A DNA stretch of 64,000 nucleotides from Afipia sp. (GTDB lineage Bacteria; Pseudomonadota; Alphaproteobacteria; Rhizobiales; Xanthobacteraceae). The stretch is taken from the NCBI GenBank assembly GCA_030652315.1, contig JAUSAX010000020.1, positions 1 through 64,000 on the forward strand, given 5' to 3'. The notes beneath the pieces were generated by a model that saw only the letters and a program-made list of their open reading frames with translations, was not told the origin of the DNA and did not search any database. Both the position numbers and the translations under genes were made by a program. Shown here one piece after another: positions 8,897 through 18,214 of this stretch (its first letter is position 1; every line of letters begins with the position of its first letter).

Positions 8897-11800
8897 ATGA
8901 ATATCTCGAGATTTTTCATCGACCGGCCGATTTTCGCCGGTGTGCTGTCGGCGCTGATCCTGCTTGCGGGACTGCTGTCTCTACCCGCGCTGCCAATCTC
9001 CGAATATCCGGAAGTCGCCCCTCCGATCGTGACGGTGCGCGCGCTCTATCCCGGCGCCAACCCGAAGGTGATTATCGAATCGGTCGCGACGCCGCTCGAG
9101 GAGCAGATCAACGGCGTCGAAAACATGCTCTACATGAACAGCCAGGCGACGACCGACGGCGTCTTGACCCTCAACGTCACCTTCCGCCTCGGTACCAATC
9201 CCGACCTCGCGCAGCAGATGGTTCAGAACCGGGTCTCGCAGGCGGAGTCGCGGCTGCCGGCGGTGACGCGCCAGCTCGGCATCACCACAGTGAAGAGCTC
9301 GCCGAACATCACGCTGGTGGTGCATCTGCTGTCGCCGAACGATCGCTACGACACCACCTATTTGCGCAACTTCGGCGTGATCAATGTCAAGGATCGCCTC
9401 GCCCGCATTCGCGGCGTCGGCCAGGTGCAAATCTGGGGCGCCGGTGATTATGCGATGCGCGTCTGGCTCGATCCGCAAAAAGTCGCCGAGCTTGGTCTGT
9501 CGCCCGGCGACATCACCCGCGAAATCCAGGCCCAGAACGTCGAGGCCGCGGCGGGCACGGTCGGCGGCTCGCCGAATTCCACGGACATCACCCTGCAGAT
9601 GCCGCTCAATGCGCAGGGTCGCCTGAAGGACGAACAGGAATTCGGCGATATCGTTATCAAGACGGGGCAGAATGGTGAAATCACCCGCCTGCGCGACGTC
9701 GCCCGGGTCGAGCTTGGCGCCTCCGAATATGCGCTGCGCTCACAGATCGACAACAAATCCGCCGTCGGCATCGGCATATTTCAATCGCCCGGCGCCAACG
9801 CGCTCGCCATCGCCGACGAAGTCCACGCGGTGATGACGCAGATCAAGCAGAACATGCCCGAGGGCGTCGATTACCGCATCGCTTACGATCCGACGCGGTT
9901 CATCCGCGCCTCGATCGAAGCCGTGATCCACACCTTGCTGGAGGCGATCGCGCTGGTGGTGCTGGTTGTCATCCTGTTCCTGCAGACATGGCGCGCTTCG
10001 ATCATTCCCTTGATCTCGGTACCGGTCTCGATCATCGGCACCTTCGCGGTGCTCCTGCTGTTCGGCTATTCCATCAATGCGCTGAGCCTGTTCGGCCTGG
10101 TGCTGGCGATCGGCATCGTGGTCGACGACGCCATCGTCGTGGTGGAGAACGTCGAGCGCAACATCGAGGAAGGCTTGTCGCCGCGCGATGCGACCTATCG
10201 CGCCATGAACGAGGTGTCGGGACCGATTATCGCCATTGCCCTGGTGCTGGTGGCGGTGTTTGTGCCGCTTGGCTTCATCAGCGGCCTGACCGGCCAGTTC
10301 TACAAGCAATTCGCCATGACCATCGCGATCTCGACGGTGATCTCCGCGATCAACTCGCTGACGCTGTCGCCGGCACTCGCGGCCCTCCTGTTGAAGGGTC
10401 ACGATCAGCCGAAAGATGCGCTCAGCCGCGGCATGGACAAGATCTTCGGCGGCTTCTTCCGGCGGTTCAACAATGTCTTTCTGAAAGCCTCGGATTCCTA
10501 TAGCGGCGGCGTCAAGCGGGTGATCTCGCGCAAGGCCGCCGTCATGGGCGTCTATCTGGTCTTGATCGGCGTCACGGCAGTCTTGTTCAAGGTCGTGCCC
10601 GGCGGCTTCGTGCCGTTGCAGGACAAGCAATATCTGATCGGTTTTGCCCAGCTTCAGGAAGGCGCCACGCTCGACCGCACCGAAGAGATAATGCGGCAAA
10701 TGTCGGCAATCGCCATGCAGCAGCCCGGTGTTGAAAGCGCCGTGGCGTTTCCGGGCCTGTCGATCAATGGCTTCACCAACTCGTCGAGCGCCGGCATCGT
10801 GTTCTCGACGCTCAAGCCATTTGGCGAGCGCAAGGATCCATCGTTGAGCGCCACCGCTATCGCCGCGGAGTTGAATAAAAAATACACGGTCATTCAAGAC
10901 GCCTTCGTGGCCATGCTCCCGCCGCCACCGGTCGATGGCCTCGGCACCACTGGCGGTTTCAAGCTGCAGCTCGAAGATCAAGCGGGGCTGGGTTATGAGG
11001 CGCTGGACGACGCCAAGAAAGCCTTCCTCGCCAAGGCCGCACAGGCGCCCGAACTCACCGGATTGTTCTCGAGCTACAAGGTGGACGTGCCGCAGCTTTA
11101 TGCGGACATCGACCGCACCCGCGCGCGCCAGCTCAACGTGCCGATCACCAGCATCTTCGAAACCCTGCAGGTTTACCTCGGCTCGTATTACGTCAACGAC
11201 TTCAACAAATTCGGCCGCGTTTATTCGGTGCGCGTGCAAGCCGACGGCAAGTTTCGCGCGCGGCCGGAAGATGTCGGCCAGTTGAAGGTGCGTTCGACGA
11301 CCGGCGATATGATCCCGCTGTCGGTGCTGCTGCGGTTGCAATCCACCGCCGGCCCCGAAAGCGCGATGCGCTACAACGGCTTCCTCGCCGCCGACATCAA
11401 CGGCGATACCGCGCCGGGCTATTCCACCGGTCAATCGCAAGCAGCGGTCGCGCGCATCGCAAGCGAGACGCTGCCCAAGGGCATCGGCTTTGAGTGGACG
11501 GACCTGACCTATCAGGAGATCATCGCGGGTAACACCTCTCTCTACATCTTCCCGATCGTGATGCTGCTGGTGTTCCTGGTGCTCGCTGCGCAATATGAAA
11601 GCCTGGTACTGCCCATAGCGATCATCATGATCGTGCCGATGTCGCTGCTGGCCGCGATGTTCGGGGTCTGGATCACGGGCAACGACAACAACATCTTCAC
11701 CCAGATCGGCCTGTTTGTTCTGGTCGGATTGTCGGCCAAGAACGCGATTCTGATCGTGGAGTTCGCACGCGAACTTGAGTTTGCCGGGCGCACGCCGATC

Positions 11801-12112
11801 GCGGCGGCAATCGAGGCCAGCCGCTTGCGGCTGCGGCCGATCCTGATGACGTCGATCGCCTTCATCATGGGCGTGGTGCCGCTGGTGACATCGGTCGGCG
11901 CCGGTGCGGAGATGCGTCACGCCATGGGCATCGCGGTGTTTTCCGGCATGATCGGCGTTACGGCGTTCGGCATCTTCTTCACGCCGGTGTTCTACGTGCT
12001 GCTGCGTGGCCTCACCGGCAACAAGCCGCTGGCCCAGCACGGCGTAAGCTCGATCGAACCCGTCCCCGCTGCACACGCCGCGCCTCATGTGCTGAAGGAT
12101 GCGGCTGAATAG
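8897..12112 (+). CDS. RND multidrug efflux permease (AcrB/MexF family)
   Basis: A 1071-residue inner-membrane H+/drug antiporter of the HAE1 group, close to full-length family size. It begins ISRFFIDRPIFAGVLSALI (TM1). The proton relay Asp pair is in GIVVDDAIVVVENVERN (TM4) and the matching Lys in GLSAKNAILIVEFA (TM10). Two large periplasmic loops and 12 helices are recognisable. The first-loop start resembles MexF/BpeF more than AcrB. It follows the adaptor gene and precedes a strong terminator, so the operon is two genes. Substrates are not predictable. Confidence 0.95.
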   Translation: MNISRFFIDRPIFAGVLSALILLAGLLSLPALPISEYPEVAPPIVTVRALYPGANPKVIIESVATPLEEQINGVENMLYMNSQATTDGVLTLNVTFRLGTNPDLAQQMVQNRVSQAESRLPAVTRQLGITTVKSSPNITLVVHLLSPNDRYDTTYLRNFGVINVKDRLARIRGVGQVQIWGAGDYAMRVWLDPQKVAELGLSPGDITREIQAQNVEAAAGTVGGSPNSTDITLQMPLNAQGRLKDEQEFGDIVIKTGQNGEITRLRDVARVELGASEYALRSQIDNKSAVGIGIFQSPGANALAIADEVHAVMTQIKQNMPEGVDYRIAYDPTRFIRASIEAVIHTLLEAIALVVLVVILFLQTWRASIIPLISVPVSIIGTFAVLLLFGYSINALSLFGLVLAIGIVVDDAIVVVENVERNIEEGLSPRDATYRAMNEVSGPIIAIALVLVAVFVPLGFISGLTGQFYKQFAMTIAISTVISAINSLTLSPALAALLLKGHDQPKDALSRGMDKIFGGFFRRFNNVFLKASDSYSGGVKRVISRKAAVMGVYLVLIGVTAVLFKVVPGGFVPLQDKQYLIGFAQLQEGATLDRTEEIMRQMSAIAMQQPGVESAVAFPGLSINGFTNSSSAGIVFSTLKPFGERKDPSLSATAIAAELNKKYTVIQDAFVAMLPPPPVDGLGTTGGFKLQLEDQAGLGYEALDDAKKAFLAKAAQAPELTGLFSSYKVDVPQLYADIDRTRARQLNVPITSIFETLQVYLGSYYVNDFNKFGRVYSVRVQADGKFRARPEDVGQLKVRSTTGDMIPLSVLLRLQSTAGPESAMRYNGFLAADINGDTAPGYSTGQSQAAVARIASETLPKGIGFEWTDLTYQEIIAGNTSLYIFPIVMLLVFLVLAAQYESLVLPIAIIMIVPMSLLAAMFGVWITGNDNNIFTQIGLFVLVGLSAKNAILIVEFARELEFAGRTPIAAAIEASRLRLRPILMTSIAFIMGVVPLVTSVGAGAEMRHAMGIAVFSGMIGVTAFGIFFTPVFYVLLRGLTGNKPLAQHGVSSIEPVPAAHAAPHVLKDAAE

Positions 12113-12171
12113 CCCGCTCACGCGGGCCACGAGATGGCGCACAGCTGCATTGCCCGTGACAGCGATGCGCC

Positions 12172-12226
12172 CGCGACACGAAGCAATCCGGTCCTTGCCC
12201 CTCCAAGCCGGGTTGCTTCGGTCGCA
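12172..12226. repeat. Decayed family A palindromic repeat
   Basis: ACGAAGCAATCCGG and CCGGGTTGCTTCG form a shorter version of the 834-921 family, just after the permease gene. Confidence 0.45.
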
Positions 12227-12240
12227 ACTTTGCAAAAGAA

Positions 12241-12270
12241 AATGGCCGGGGATGACCCCGGCCATTTTTT
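12241..12270. terminator. Strong bidirectional rho-independent terminator
   Basis: AATGGCCGGGG and CCCCGGCCATT pair perfectly around an ATGA loop and run into TTTTTT on the plus strand; the other strand also gives a short U run. It sits between the converging RND permease and hutX genes and can end both transcripts. Confidence 0.9.
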
Positions 12271-12288
12271 ATTCAGATAGCGAAGCTG

Positions 12289-12789
12289 TCAGCCCAGCGT
12301 CTTCGCCAGTGCGCGGAACAACTCAAGCTGATCGGCCTTGAGCGCCCGCGCTTCATCCCGTCCGACGAAGACCTTGAACATCACGCCGCCATCGACGTTG
12401 AGGAACGCCGCGAAGGCCGACGACTTGCCCATGAACGGGCGTTCGACGAAGGCGATCCCGCCGCAGCGCTCATGCCGCAGATGACCGTGCATGCCCTTGG
12501 GCTTCATGATGTTGTAGTAGCCGCGTCCGATCTCACCGCCGCCGACAGGCTCGGTAACCTCGAAGATGCCGTCCTCGGTGTGGATGATCAGCGTCACCTC
12601 GCCCCATGTCGCGATGTCCTGCATCGCAGCCACGAACGCCGAGCCCGGCGCGAAGCTGCGCATCTCCTCCGGCAACGCCTCGATCACGGCGCGCGCCGTG
12701 ACGTTCTTCTCCCGCGCGACGTCCTCGATGACGCCGCCCGGGTTCTCCGCCATATGCTTCTTGAGATCGGCCAGATCGGTGCTCAACAT
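12289..12789 (-). CDS. hutX: Heme utilization cytosolic carrier protein HutX
   Basis: A 166-residue intracellular heme-binding protein of the HutX/HuvX family, thought to receive imported heme and pass it to degrading enzymes. Family features are the repeated-helix start, the central TLIIHTEDGIFEV strand, YNIMKPKGMHGHLRHERCGG and the C-terminal SSAFAAFLNVDGGVMFKVFV. The frame is open upstream through another gene, but the ATG at 12789 has GAGAGGG eight bases away and is the real start. It follows hmuQ by 11 bases and is the last gene before the shared terminator. Identity is firm by motif and by context. Confidence 0.9.
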   Translation of the reverse strand: MLSTDLADLKKHMAENPGGVIEDVAREKNVTARAVIEALPEEMRSFAPGSAFVAAMQDIATWGEVTLIIHTEDGIFEVTEPVGGGEIGRGYYNIMKPKGMHGHLRHERCGGIAFVERPFMGKSSAFAAFLNVDGGVMFKVFVGRDEARALKADQLELFRALAKTLG

Positions 12790-12800
12790 GGATTGCCCTC

Positions 12801-13136
12801 TCAAGCCGCGGCGCTGGTCTTGCGCTCGCTCTGGATGATGTCGAAGCCTTCGAACTTCGGATGGCCGAGGTAGAGGCTCGGGCCGGTCTGGTTGTCGGCA
12901 CGCGCATGCGCCTTGCGGAACTGCTCGGACTTGGTCCACGCCTCGAACGAGGCCTTGTCGGCCCACAACGTGTGCGTCGAATACAGCGTGTGATCTTCGG
13001 CTACAGGGCCGCGCAGCAGGTGAAACTCGATAAAGCCTGCCAGCTCGCTGAGATACGACTCGCGCGTCGCCCATACGGTCTCGAACGCCTGTTCGGAGCC
13101 GGTCTTCACCTGGAATCGGTTCATTGCAATAAACAT
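12801..13136 (-). CDS. hmuQ: Heme-degrading monooxygenase, IsdG/HmuQ type
   Basis: A 111-residue ABM-fold protein like Bradyrhizobium HmuQ/HmuD, which bind and cleave heme to release iron. The N-terminal strand is MFIAMNRFQVKTGSEQAFE; the conserved Trp (TLWADKASFEAW) and the His of FRKAHARAD suit the heme-site layout of the IsdG group. The ATG at 13136 has AGGAGA seven bases upstream; an in-frame upstream extension has no such support. It lies between the hmuR receptor and hutX on the same strand. The heme role rests on family and neighbourhood. Confidence 0.85.
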   Translation of the reverse strand: MFIAMNRFQVKTGSEQAFETVWATRESYLSELAGFIEFHLLRGPVAEDHTLYSTHTLWADKASFEAWTKSEQFRKAHARADNQTGPSLYLGHPKFEGFDIIQSERKTSAAA

Positions 13137-13223
13137 TTGGTCTTCTCCTGTTTGTCTTACTGTAAGGCCGAACGGCCGGTTATCAAAGTCTCGAATGGCA
13201 GGGCGCGTTTCTGAAAACGCCAC

Positions 13224-13277
13224 ATGCCGCGCAGAAAAATTCTGCGCGGCATTGTCCGGTTTGCTTTTCGAAAAGCA
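13224..13277. promoter_or_regulatory. Cluster of perfect palindromes between hmuR and hmuQ
   Basis: ATGCCGCGCAGAA (13224-13236) and its exact complement (13240-13252) form a 13-bp stem with a 3-base loop. TGCTTTTCGAAAAGCA (13262-13277) is a perfect 16-base palindrome. Either could be an attenuator, an mRNA end-point or a repressor site separating hmuR from hmuQ-hutX expression. No long U run follows on the minus strand. Confidence 0.5.
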
Positions 13278-13296
13278 GTTATTGAGCGTTCTGCGT

Positions 13297-15666
13297 TCAG
13301 CTTCCTCCAAAGTGATATTTGAGGCCGGCCTTGTAGACGATGCCTGCGCCGGCGCTGGCCCACAGCACGTCGTTCTGTGGCGACGTGAAGTCGGCGGCGC
13401 GCGGAATGGCGTAAGGCCGGTAATACTGGTTGAGGAGATTCTCGACCGAGAAGTTCAGAGCGAAGTCCTTTGTCGGTCTCACTTGCAGATACAGGTTGAC
13501 CAGGTCGTAGGATGTGCCCGGCAGATACGTGACCGGAATATCGGTGTTACTCTTCACCGAGGTCCACATCGCCGACAGGATCACCTGATTGTCCAGGAAG
13601 CGCAGGCCCGCCGTCGTCGTCACCTTCTGCGGCTGGATGCTGTAGAGGCCGATATTGGTCTGGGTGTTCTTGCCTTCCTGCAGCGTCAACGACACGCCTA
13701 CAAAGTAGTCATTCGCGTCGTACATCGTTTCGGCTTCGAAGCCCTGGATCCGGGCATGCGCGATGTTCTGGTACTGAAGATACGTCGTCGGAAACGTGCC
13801 AAACGGCGGGAAGGAATTGAACGGAGCTCCGGTGAACTGGACACTGTCGATATAGTCGTCGACATCGTTCCGGAAGACATTCAGCTTGCCGCGGAAGCTG
13901 TCGCCGGCTCTGAACAGATCGTTCTTCTTGATGTTGACACCGATTTCCTTGGTCTTGCCGACCTCGGGACGCAGGTTGGGATTCGGCAGGAAGCAGAAGA
14001 ATCCGCGCGTGCCGTCCGGGCAGATCGAAAAATCACCCTGCCCGGCACCGGTTGCGACGTGAGCGCTGTCCACCAGAGTTTCGGTGATCGAAGGTGCACG
14101 ATAGCCCTCCGCATAGCTGACATACGGCGTAACGACGCTCGCTGGCAGAAGTCCGATGGTGATCTTCGGCGAGAAGCGGTCGCCACTGGCGGAACCTGCC
14201 GACGAACTCAGCTGATAATTGTCATAGCGAATCGCGCTGACCATCTCGAACAGCGAGGTGTAGTTGGTCTTCCACTGAACGAAAGCGCCGGAGACCGTGC
14301 GTTCGCCGCCCGGCGTGGTCTTGTTGGAGTTACCGCTCTTATCGAAGGTCGAAACGTCGTCGCGGAAGCTGTCGCCACCGTAAGTGACAGCGTGTCGCCA
14401 GTCGCCGGTCTCAAAACGCGATGTATTATGGACATCGAAGCCAAAGGTATCGATCAGATAACCGCGCTGATCGCCAACGCAGCCGGTGATGCTATTGCCA
14501 GGCCGCCCGCCGGTGCAATTGCCGGTCGCCCCGGCCGAATTGTGCAAGGTCTTGACCTGCTGGCTGTCGGTCCGGTTCCAGTAGATCTTGGCGTCCCAGT
14601 CGAAAATCTGATCGTCGGGCCGCGAGTACTTCCAACCGAGCGTGGTTGTGTAGTTCTTGAGATTGGTCGCGTAGACCGACGTGCCGTTGCCCGCCGATCC
14701 GGGCTGCGCGAATGGTTGTCCAATAGGTCGCCGCGGCTGCCCGACGTTATAGATGTCCTCCTGGAAGATACCGCCCAGCTTGATCTCGTGCCCATCCGCG
14801 GGACGCACTGTCAGTTTTGCGATACCGCTCGAGAGCCGCTGCGCGGTGTTCTCGACGGTGACACCAAGGCCGTCCTTGTAGTTGTTCTGCGTCGAGTAGG
14901 TACCGCCTGCGAACACATCGACGTTCGGATTGACGTGCACGCCGCCGAAGATCGATCCAAGTGCGCGGCCGCTGTTGGTGCCGAACACCGTGTTGGTATC
15001 GACGCCCCAGCGCTCGCCCGGACGCACCACGTCCTGAATGTCCTTGGTGCGGAATGAGGCCACGCCGCCGATGGCGCCCGAGCCATAGATATTTGCGGTC
15101 GGACCGCGCACGATGTCGATGCCGCCGATCAATTCCGGATTGAGGAAGAACGAGCCATTCGAGTTGTGGCCGGTACGCTGGTAATTCTGCCGTGCACCAT
15201 CGACCACCACCGCAACGCGGCCGAAATCCTGCAAGCCGCGGATGTTGATCGCTGTCGACGGATCGTCACCACGATCCTGCAACCAGACGCCCGGAACATT
15301 GTAGACGAGAGCGCCCACCGTGGAGGCATTGCGCCCCTGGATCTGCTCCAGCGTCACCACGCTGACCGGCGCCAGCGCATCGATCGCGCGCTCCTGGGTC
15401 TTCGTCGCGGCAACGGTGATTTCGTCCAGCGATTGGTAGACCGGCTGTCCGATCTGCGCGTTTGCATTCATCGGGTTACGCGGCACAGGCACTTCCGCCA
15501 TCGGCGCCCCGGCGCGCTTGATCGGCTTCGGCTTGGCGGGTTGAACTGCCTGGCTCGACGTTTCAGCAGATTGCGCATGCACTGGCCCAGCGGCAACCAC
15601 CGCCCCCAGCGCAACAACAGACACAGATAGTAACAGCGCGCACGCGCGCGCGTTCAGCCCCGACAT
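13297..15666 (-). CDS. hmuR: TonB-dependent heme/hemoprotein outer-membrane receptor
   Basis: A 789-residue beta-barrel receptor that moves heme across the outer membrane with TonB energy. The ATG at 15666 follows GGGG and gives a clean signal peptide (ACALLLSVSVVALGAVVAAG, cut after VHA); an ATG 16 codons earlier has no ribosome site. A Pro-rich linker precedes the TonB box region (LDEITVAATKTQER) and the plug (NVPGVWLQDRGDDPSTAINI, then IDIVRGPTANIYGSGAIGGV). The barrel ends in the strand AGLKYHFGGS; the usual terminal aromatic is Phe within this strand. It faces the hemP-hmuTUV operon and is followed by hmuQ and hutX. Heme as ligand is inferred from family and context. Confidence 0.93.
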   Translation of the reverse strand: MSGLNARACALLLSVSVVALGAVVAAGPVHAQSAETSSQAVQPAKPKPIKRAGAPMAEVPVPRNPMNANAQIGQPVYQSLDEITVAATKTQERAIDALAPVSVVTLEQIQGRNASTVGALVYNVPGVWLQDRGDDPSTAINIRGLQDFGRVAVVVDGARQNYQRTGHNSNGSFFLNPELIGGIDIVRGPTANIYGSGAIGGVASFRTKDIQDVVRPGERWGVDTNTVFGTNSGRALGSIFGGVHVNPNVDVFAGGTYSTQNNYKDGLGVTVENTAQRLSSGIAKLTVRPADGHEIKLGGIFQEDIYNVGQPRRPIGQPFAQPGSAGNGTSVYATNLKNYTTTLGWKYSRPDDQIFDWDAKIYWNRTDSQQVKTLHNSAGATGNCTGGRPGNSITGCVGDQRGYLIDTFGFDVHNTSRFETGDWRHAVTYGGDSFRDDVSTFDKSGNSNKTTPGGERTVSGAFVQWKTNYTSLFEMVSAIRYDNYQLSSSAGSASGDRFSPKITIGLLPASVVTPYVSYAEGYRAPSITETLVDSAHVATGAGQGDFSICPDGTRGFFCFLPNPNLRPEVGKTKEIGVNIKKNDLFRAGDSFRGKLNVFRNDVDDYIDSVQFTGAPFNSFPPFGTFPTTYLQYQNIAHARIQGFEAETMYDANDYFVGVSLTLQEGKNTQTNIGLYSIQPQKVTTTAGLRFLDNQVILSAMWTSVKSNTDIPVTYLPGTSYDLVNLYLQVRPTKDFALNFSVENLLNQYYRPYAIPRAADFTSPQNDVLWASAGAGIVYKAGLKYHFGGS

Positions 15667-15909
15667 GACAGCCCCAAATCTTCTTGATGCTTTTGTGATG
15701 CGGCTGGCGGGCATCGCCCGAAGGCGGCTGGCTGGCTATCTTGGAATCCGTTGGTCACTGCCAACGTGTTGCCACTTTTCGTAAAATGCCTCGTCGAGGT
15801 CAACCAGCGAAGGGGCAATTTAAACCTATTGTAAACTGGAGTGTTGGAATTCGCCCGCCGACAAACTTAAGAACAACCAAGACTTTCCGAAACAGGACTC
15901 GCAAAGCGG
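15667..15909. promoter_or_regulatory. Divergent control region between hmuR and hemP-hmuTUV
   Basis: About 240 bases hold the outward promoters of both heme operons. An AT-rich segment near 15820-15840 (CAATTTAAACCTATTGTAAA) stands out. I looked for the Irr iron control element (TTTAGAA-N3-TTCTAAA) and did not find a convincing copy, so iron control is expected from context but not shown. Confidence 0.45.
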
Positions 15910-16128
15910 ATGAATGCTGGCTCTCCCCAAGACCCCGACGGCATTTCGGGCAAAGACGCCGACAATCAATCTGGAACGACTCTAATTGAGCGATCGATCC
16001 CTTTGACGGATAACCGTATCCAGAGCCGTGACCTGTTCGTGTCCTCCCGCGAGATCATCATCTCCCATGGCGAGGAAACCTATCGCTTGCGGCTGACCTC
16101 GCAAAACAAGCTGATCCTGACCAAATGA
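15910..16128 (+). CDS. hemP: HemP/HmuP heme uptake regulator
   Basis: A 72-residue protein whose C-terminal half carries the HemP signature: RIQSRDLFVSSREIIISHGE then YRLRLTSQNKLILTK. In Bradyrhizobium the homologue HmuP is needed with Irr to activate heme uptake genes. The first ~30 residues look disordered. Its stop overlaps the hmuT start (ATGA), so it heads the hmuTUV operon and is translationally coupled to it. The position opposite hmuR fits the coactivator role. Confidence 0.9.
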   Translation: MNAGSPQDPDGISGKDADNQSGTTLIERSIPLTDNRIQSRDLFVSSREIIISHGEETYRLRLTSQNKLILTK

Positions 16129-17117
16129 ACTGCACAATGCCTGCACCACGAACGACCGGCGTATTGCTCGGCGTCACGCTCGCCCTCGCCGCTGGCCTTT
16201 GCCTGAGCGCTGTCCCGTTCGCGACGGCCCGCGCCGAAAGCATCGTCATCCATGATGCCCGTGGCCGCGATGTGACCATCGGCAACAGATCGCGCATCGT
16301 CTCGATCGGCGGCGCGATCACGGAAATTCTGTATGCGCTTGGTCTCCAGGACCGGATCGTCGGCGTCGATGCCACGAGTCTTTACCCACCGAAGGCGCTC
16401 GGCGAAAAGCCGAACGTCGGCTACATGCGACAACTGAGCGCGGAGGGCGTGCTCGGTCTCAATCCACAATTGATCCTCGCCATCGAAGGCTCCGGCCCGA
16501 AGGAAACGCTGGACGTTCTCGACGCAGCGAAAATTCCATTCGTGTCGTTCCCCGAGACCTACAGCGAGCAAGGCCTGATCGATAAGATCAAGATGGTGGC
16601 GCATGCGATGGACGCCGACGCCCGCGGCGCGTGCCTCACCGCGGCGGTCAGCAGTGACCTCACTGAGCTGAAGAAGCTGCGCGACGGCGTCAAGAAGCCC
16701 GCGCGTGTGATGTTCGTGATGTCGTTCCTGAACGGCCGTGCGATGGTGGCGGGACACAAGACGGCGGCAAACGAGATCATCAAGCTCGCCGGCGGCGTCA
16801 ATGCGGTTGACGGATTCGAGGGCTACAAGCCGGTCAACGACGAGGCCATCGTCGCCGCCAAGCCGGATGTCATTCTCACGATGCAGCGCGGCAAGGATTC
16901 GCTGGATGCGCAGGCGGTGTTCGCAAATCCGTCATTCGCGCTGACACCGGCTGCAACGAAGAAAGCGTTCGTGGCGATGGACGGACTTTATCTGCTGGGC
17001 TTCGGCCCGCGCACCGCCGCCGCAGCCCGCGATCTCGCGTTGTCCCTTTATCCGGACCTCAACGACAAGGCTGCGACATGGAAGCCGGCGACGCTGACCG
17101 TCGACTGCCACAAATGA
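16125..17117 (+). CDS. hmuT: Hemin ABC transporter periplasmic binding protein
   Basis: A 330-residue class III solute-binding protein (two lobes joined by one long helix) that takes heme from HmuR to HmuUV. A signal peptide is visible (GVTLALAAGLCLSAVPFATA, cut after ARA). The mature start has VIHDARGRDVTIG followed by RIVSIGGAITEILYALG, with the candidate heme Tyr residues in SLYPP and GYMRQ. The hinge helix and MDGLYLLGFGPRT end are typical. The start codon overlaps the hemP stop and the stop overlaps the hmuU start, so the chain is tightly coupled. Confidence 0.93.
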   Translation: MNCTMPAPRTTGVLLGVTLALAAGLCLSAVPFATARAESIVIHDARGRDVTIGNRSRIVSIGGAITEILYALGLQDRIVGVDATSLYPPKALGEKPNVGYMRQLSAEGVLGLNPQLILAIEGSGPKETLDVLDAAKIPFVSFPETYSEQGLIDKIKMVAHAMDADARGACLTAAVSSDLTELKKLRDGVKKPARVMFVMSFLNGRAMVAGHKTAANEIIKLAGGVNAVDGFEGYKPVNDEAIVAAKPDVILTMQRGKDSLDAQAVFANPSFALTPAATKKAFVAMDGLYLLGFGPRTAAAARDLALSLYPDLNDKAATWKPATLTVDCHK

Positions 17118-18214
17118 CGACGGCTGAAGCCGCGTCCGCGACGCCACGCCCTCTCGCCCAAAGTGTTTCCATGCGGCCTTCGGCCATTCTTGTTTACGCC
17201 GTTCTGATCGCGGGGGTCCTTGCGGTCGCGCTGCTGGCAACCACGGTCGGCGCGGCAGGCATTCCGCTGCCCCGCCTTGCCGCTGCGCTGGGATTCAACA
17301 TCGGCCATGCCGATCCCGCCATGCTCGCGCGCGATGAACTTGTGCTGTGGTCGATCCGGATTCCGCGCATCGCGGTCGCAGGCATGATCGGCGGTCTTCT
17401 CGCCCTGTCCGGCGCCATCATGCAGGGCCTGTTCCGCAATCCCCTCGCCGATCCGGCATTGGTCGGCGTGTCGAGCGGCGGCGCATTCGCAGCGGCGTCC
17501 GCCATCGTGATCTCCGACAGCGCATGGGGCGCGAGCTTCCGCTTCCTGCAATTCGAACTGCTGCCCGTCGCGGCGTTTGCAGGCTCGCTGATCACCACCA
17601 CGATCCTCTACAAGATCGCCAGCCGCGAGGGCCGCACCTCCGTCGCGATCTTTCTGCTCGCCGGCCTCGCCATCGCGGCCATCGCCAATGCCGGTATCGG
17701 GCTTCTGGTGTTCGTCGCCGATGACCGCCAGTTGCGCGACATCACCTTCTGGCTGCTCGGCTCGCTCAGCGGCGCGACCTGGCCGAAAGCCGGGGTGGTT
17801 GCGCCGGTCGCACTGATTGCGCTGCTGGCGATCCCGCTGATCGCACGCGGTCTCGATGTGCTGGTGCTTGGAGAAGCGGAAGCCTTTCACACCGGTGTGG
17901 ATGTCGAACGGTTGAAGAAACTCTCGATCGTGTTGATTTCCGCGATGACCGGCGTGGCAGTGTCGATCTGCGGCGTGGTCGGCTTCGTCGGCATCGTCGT
18001 GCCGCATCTGCTGCGGATGGTGATCGGCCCCGGCCACCGGATGCTGCTGCCCGCCTCGGTCTGCCTCGGCGCCATTCTGCTCATTCTCGCCGACACCATT
18101 GCCCGCGTGCTGGCAGCCCCGGCCGAAGTGCCGATCGGAATCCTCACCGCGGTGCTCGGCGCGCCGTTCTTCCTGTTCATCCTGTTGCGACAGCGGGCGT
18201 TGATCGGATCATGA
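17114..18214 (+). CDS. hmuU: Hemin ABC transporter permease (FecCD family)
   Basis: A 366-residue inner-membrane permease of the BtuC/FecCD type with about ten helices. Motifs include the first helix VYAVLIAGVLAVALLATTVG, RIPRIAVAGMIGGLLALSG, the FRNPLADPALVGVSSGGAF segment and the coupling region GVVGFVGIVVPHLLRM near the C-terminus. The ATG at 17114 overlaps the hmuT stop as ATGA; a longer frame starting inside hmuT is not needed. It works as a dimer with HmuV on the cytoplasmic side. Confidence 0.94.
   Translation: MTTAEAASATPRPLAQSVSMRPSAILVYAVLIAGVLAVALLATTVGAAGIPLPRLAAALGFNIGHADPAMLARDELVLWSIRIPRIAVAGMIGGLLALSGAIMQGLFRNPLADPALVGVSSGGAFAAASAIVISDSAWGASFRFLQFELLPVAAFAGSLITTTILYKIASREGRTSVAIFLLAGLAIAAIANAGIGLLVFVADDRQLRDITFWLLGSLSGATWPKAGVVAPVALIALLAIPLIARGLDVLVLGEAEAFHTGVDVERLKKLSIVLISAMTGVAVSICGVVGFVGIVVPHLLRMVIGPGHRMLLPASVCLGAILLILADTIARVLAAPAEVPIGILTAVLGAPFFLFILLRQRALIGS

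Noticed and set aside
9740-12265. Long open frame (about 840 codons) on the minus strand opposite the RND permease
   Set aside because: It is rich in Arg, His, Asp and Gln with no domain, lies fully antisense to a clear 1071-residue transporter and reflects third-position GC bias.
13195-15057. Open frame of about 620 codons antisense to hmuR
   Set aside because: No protein-like pattern; the opposite strand encodes a complete TonB-dependent receptor.
15715-15909. Irr iron control element between hmuR and hemP
   Set aside because: No segment matched the TTTAGAA-N3-TTCTAAA pattern well enough to report as a site.
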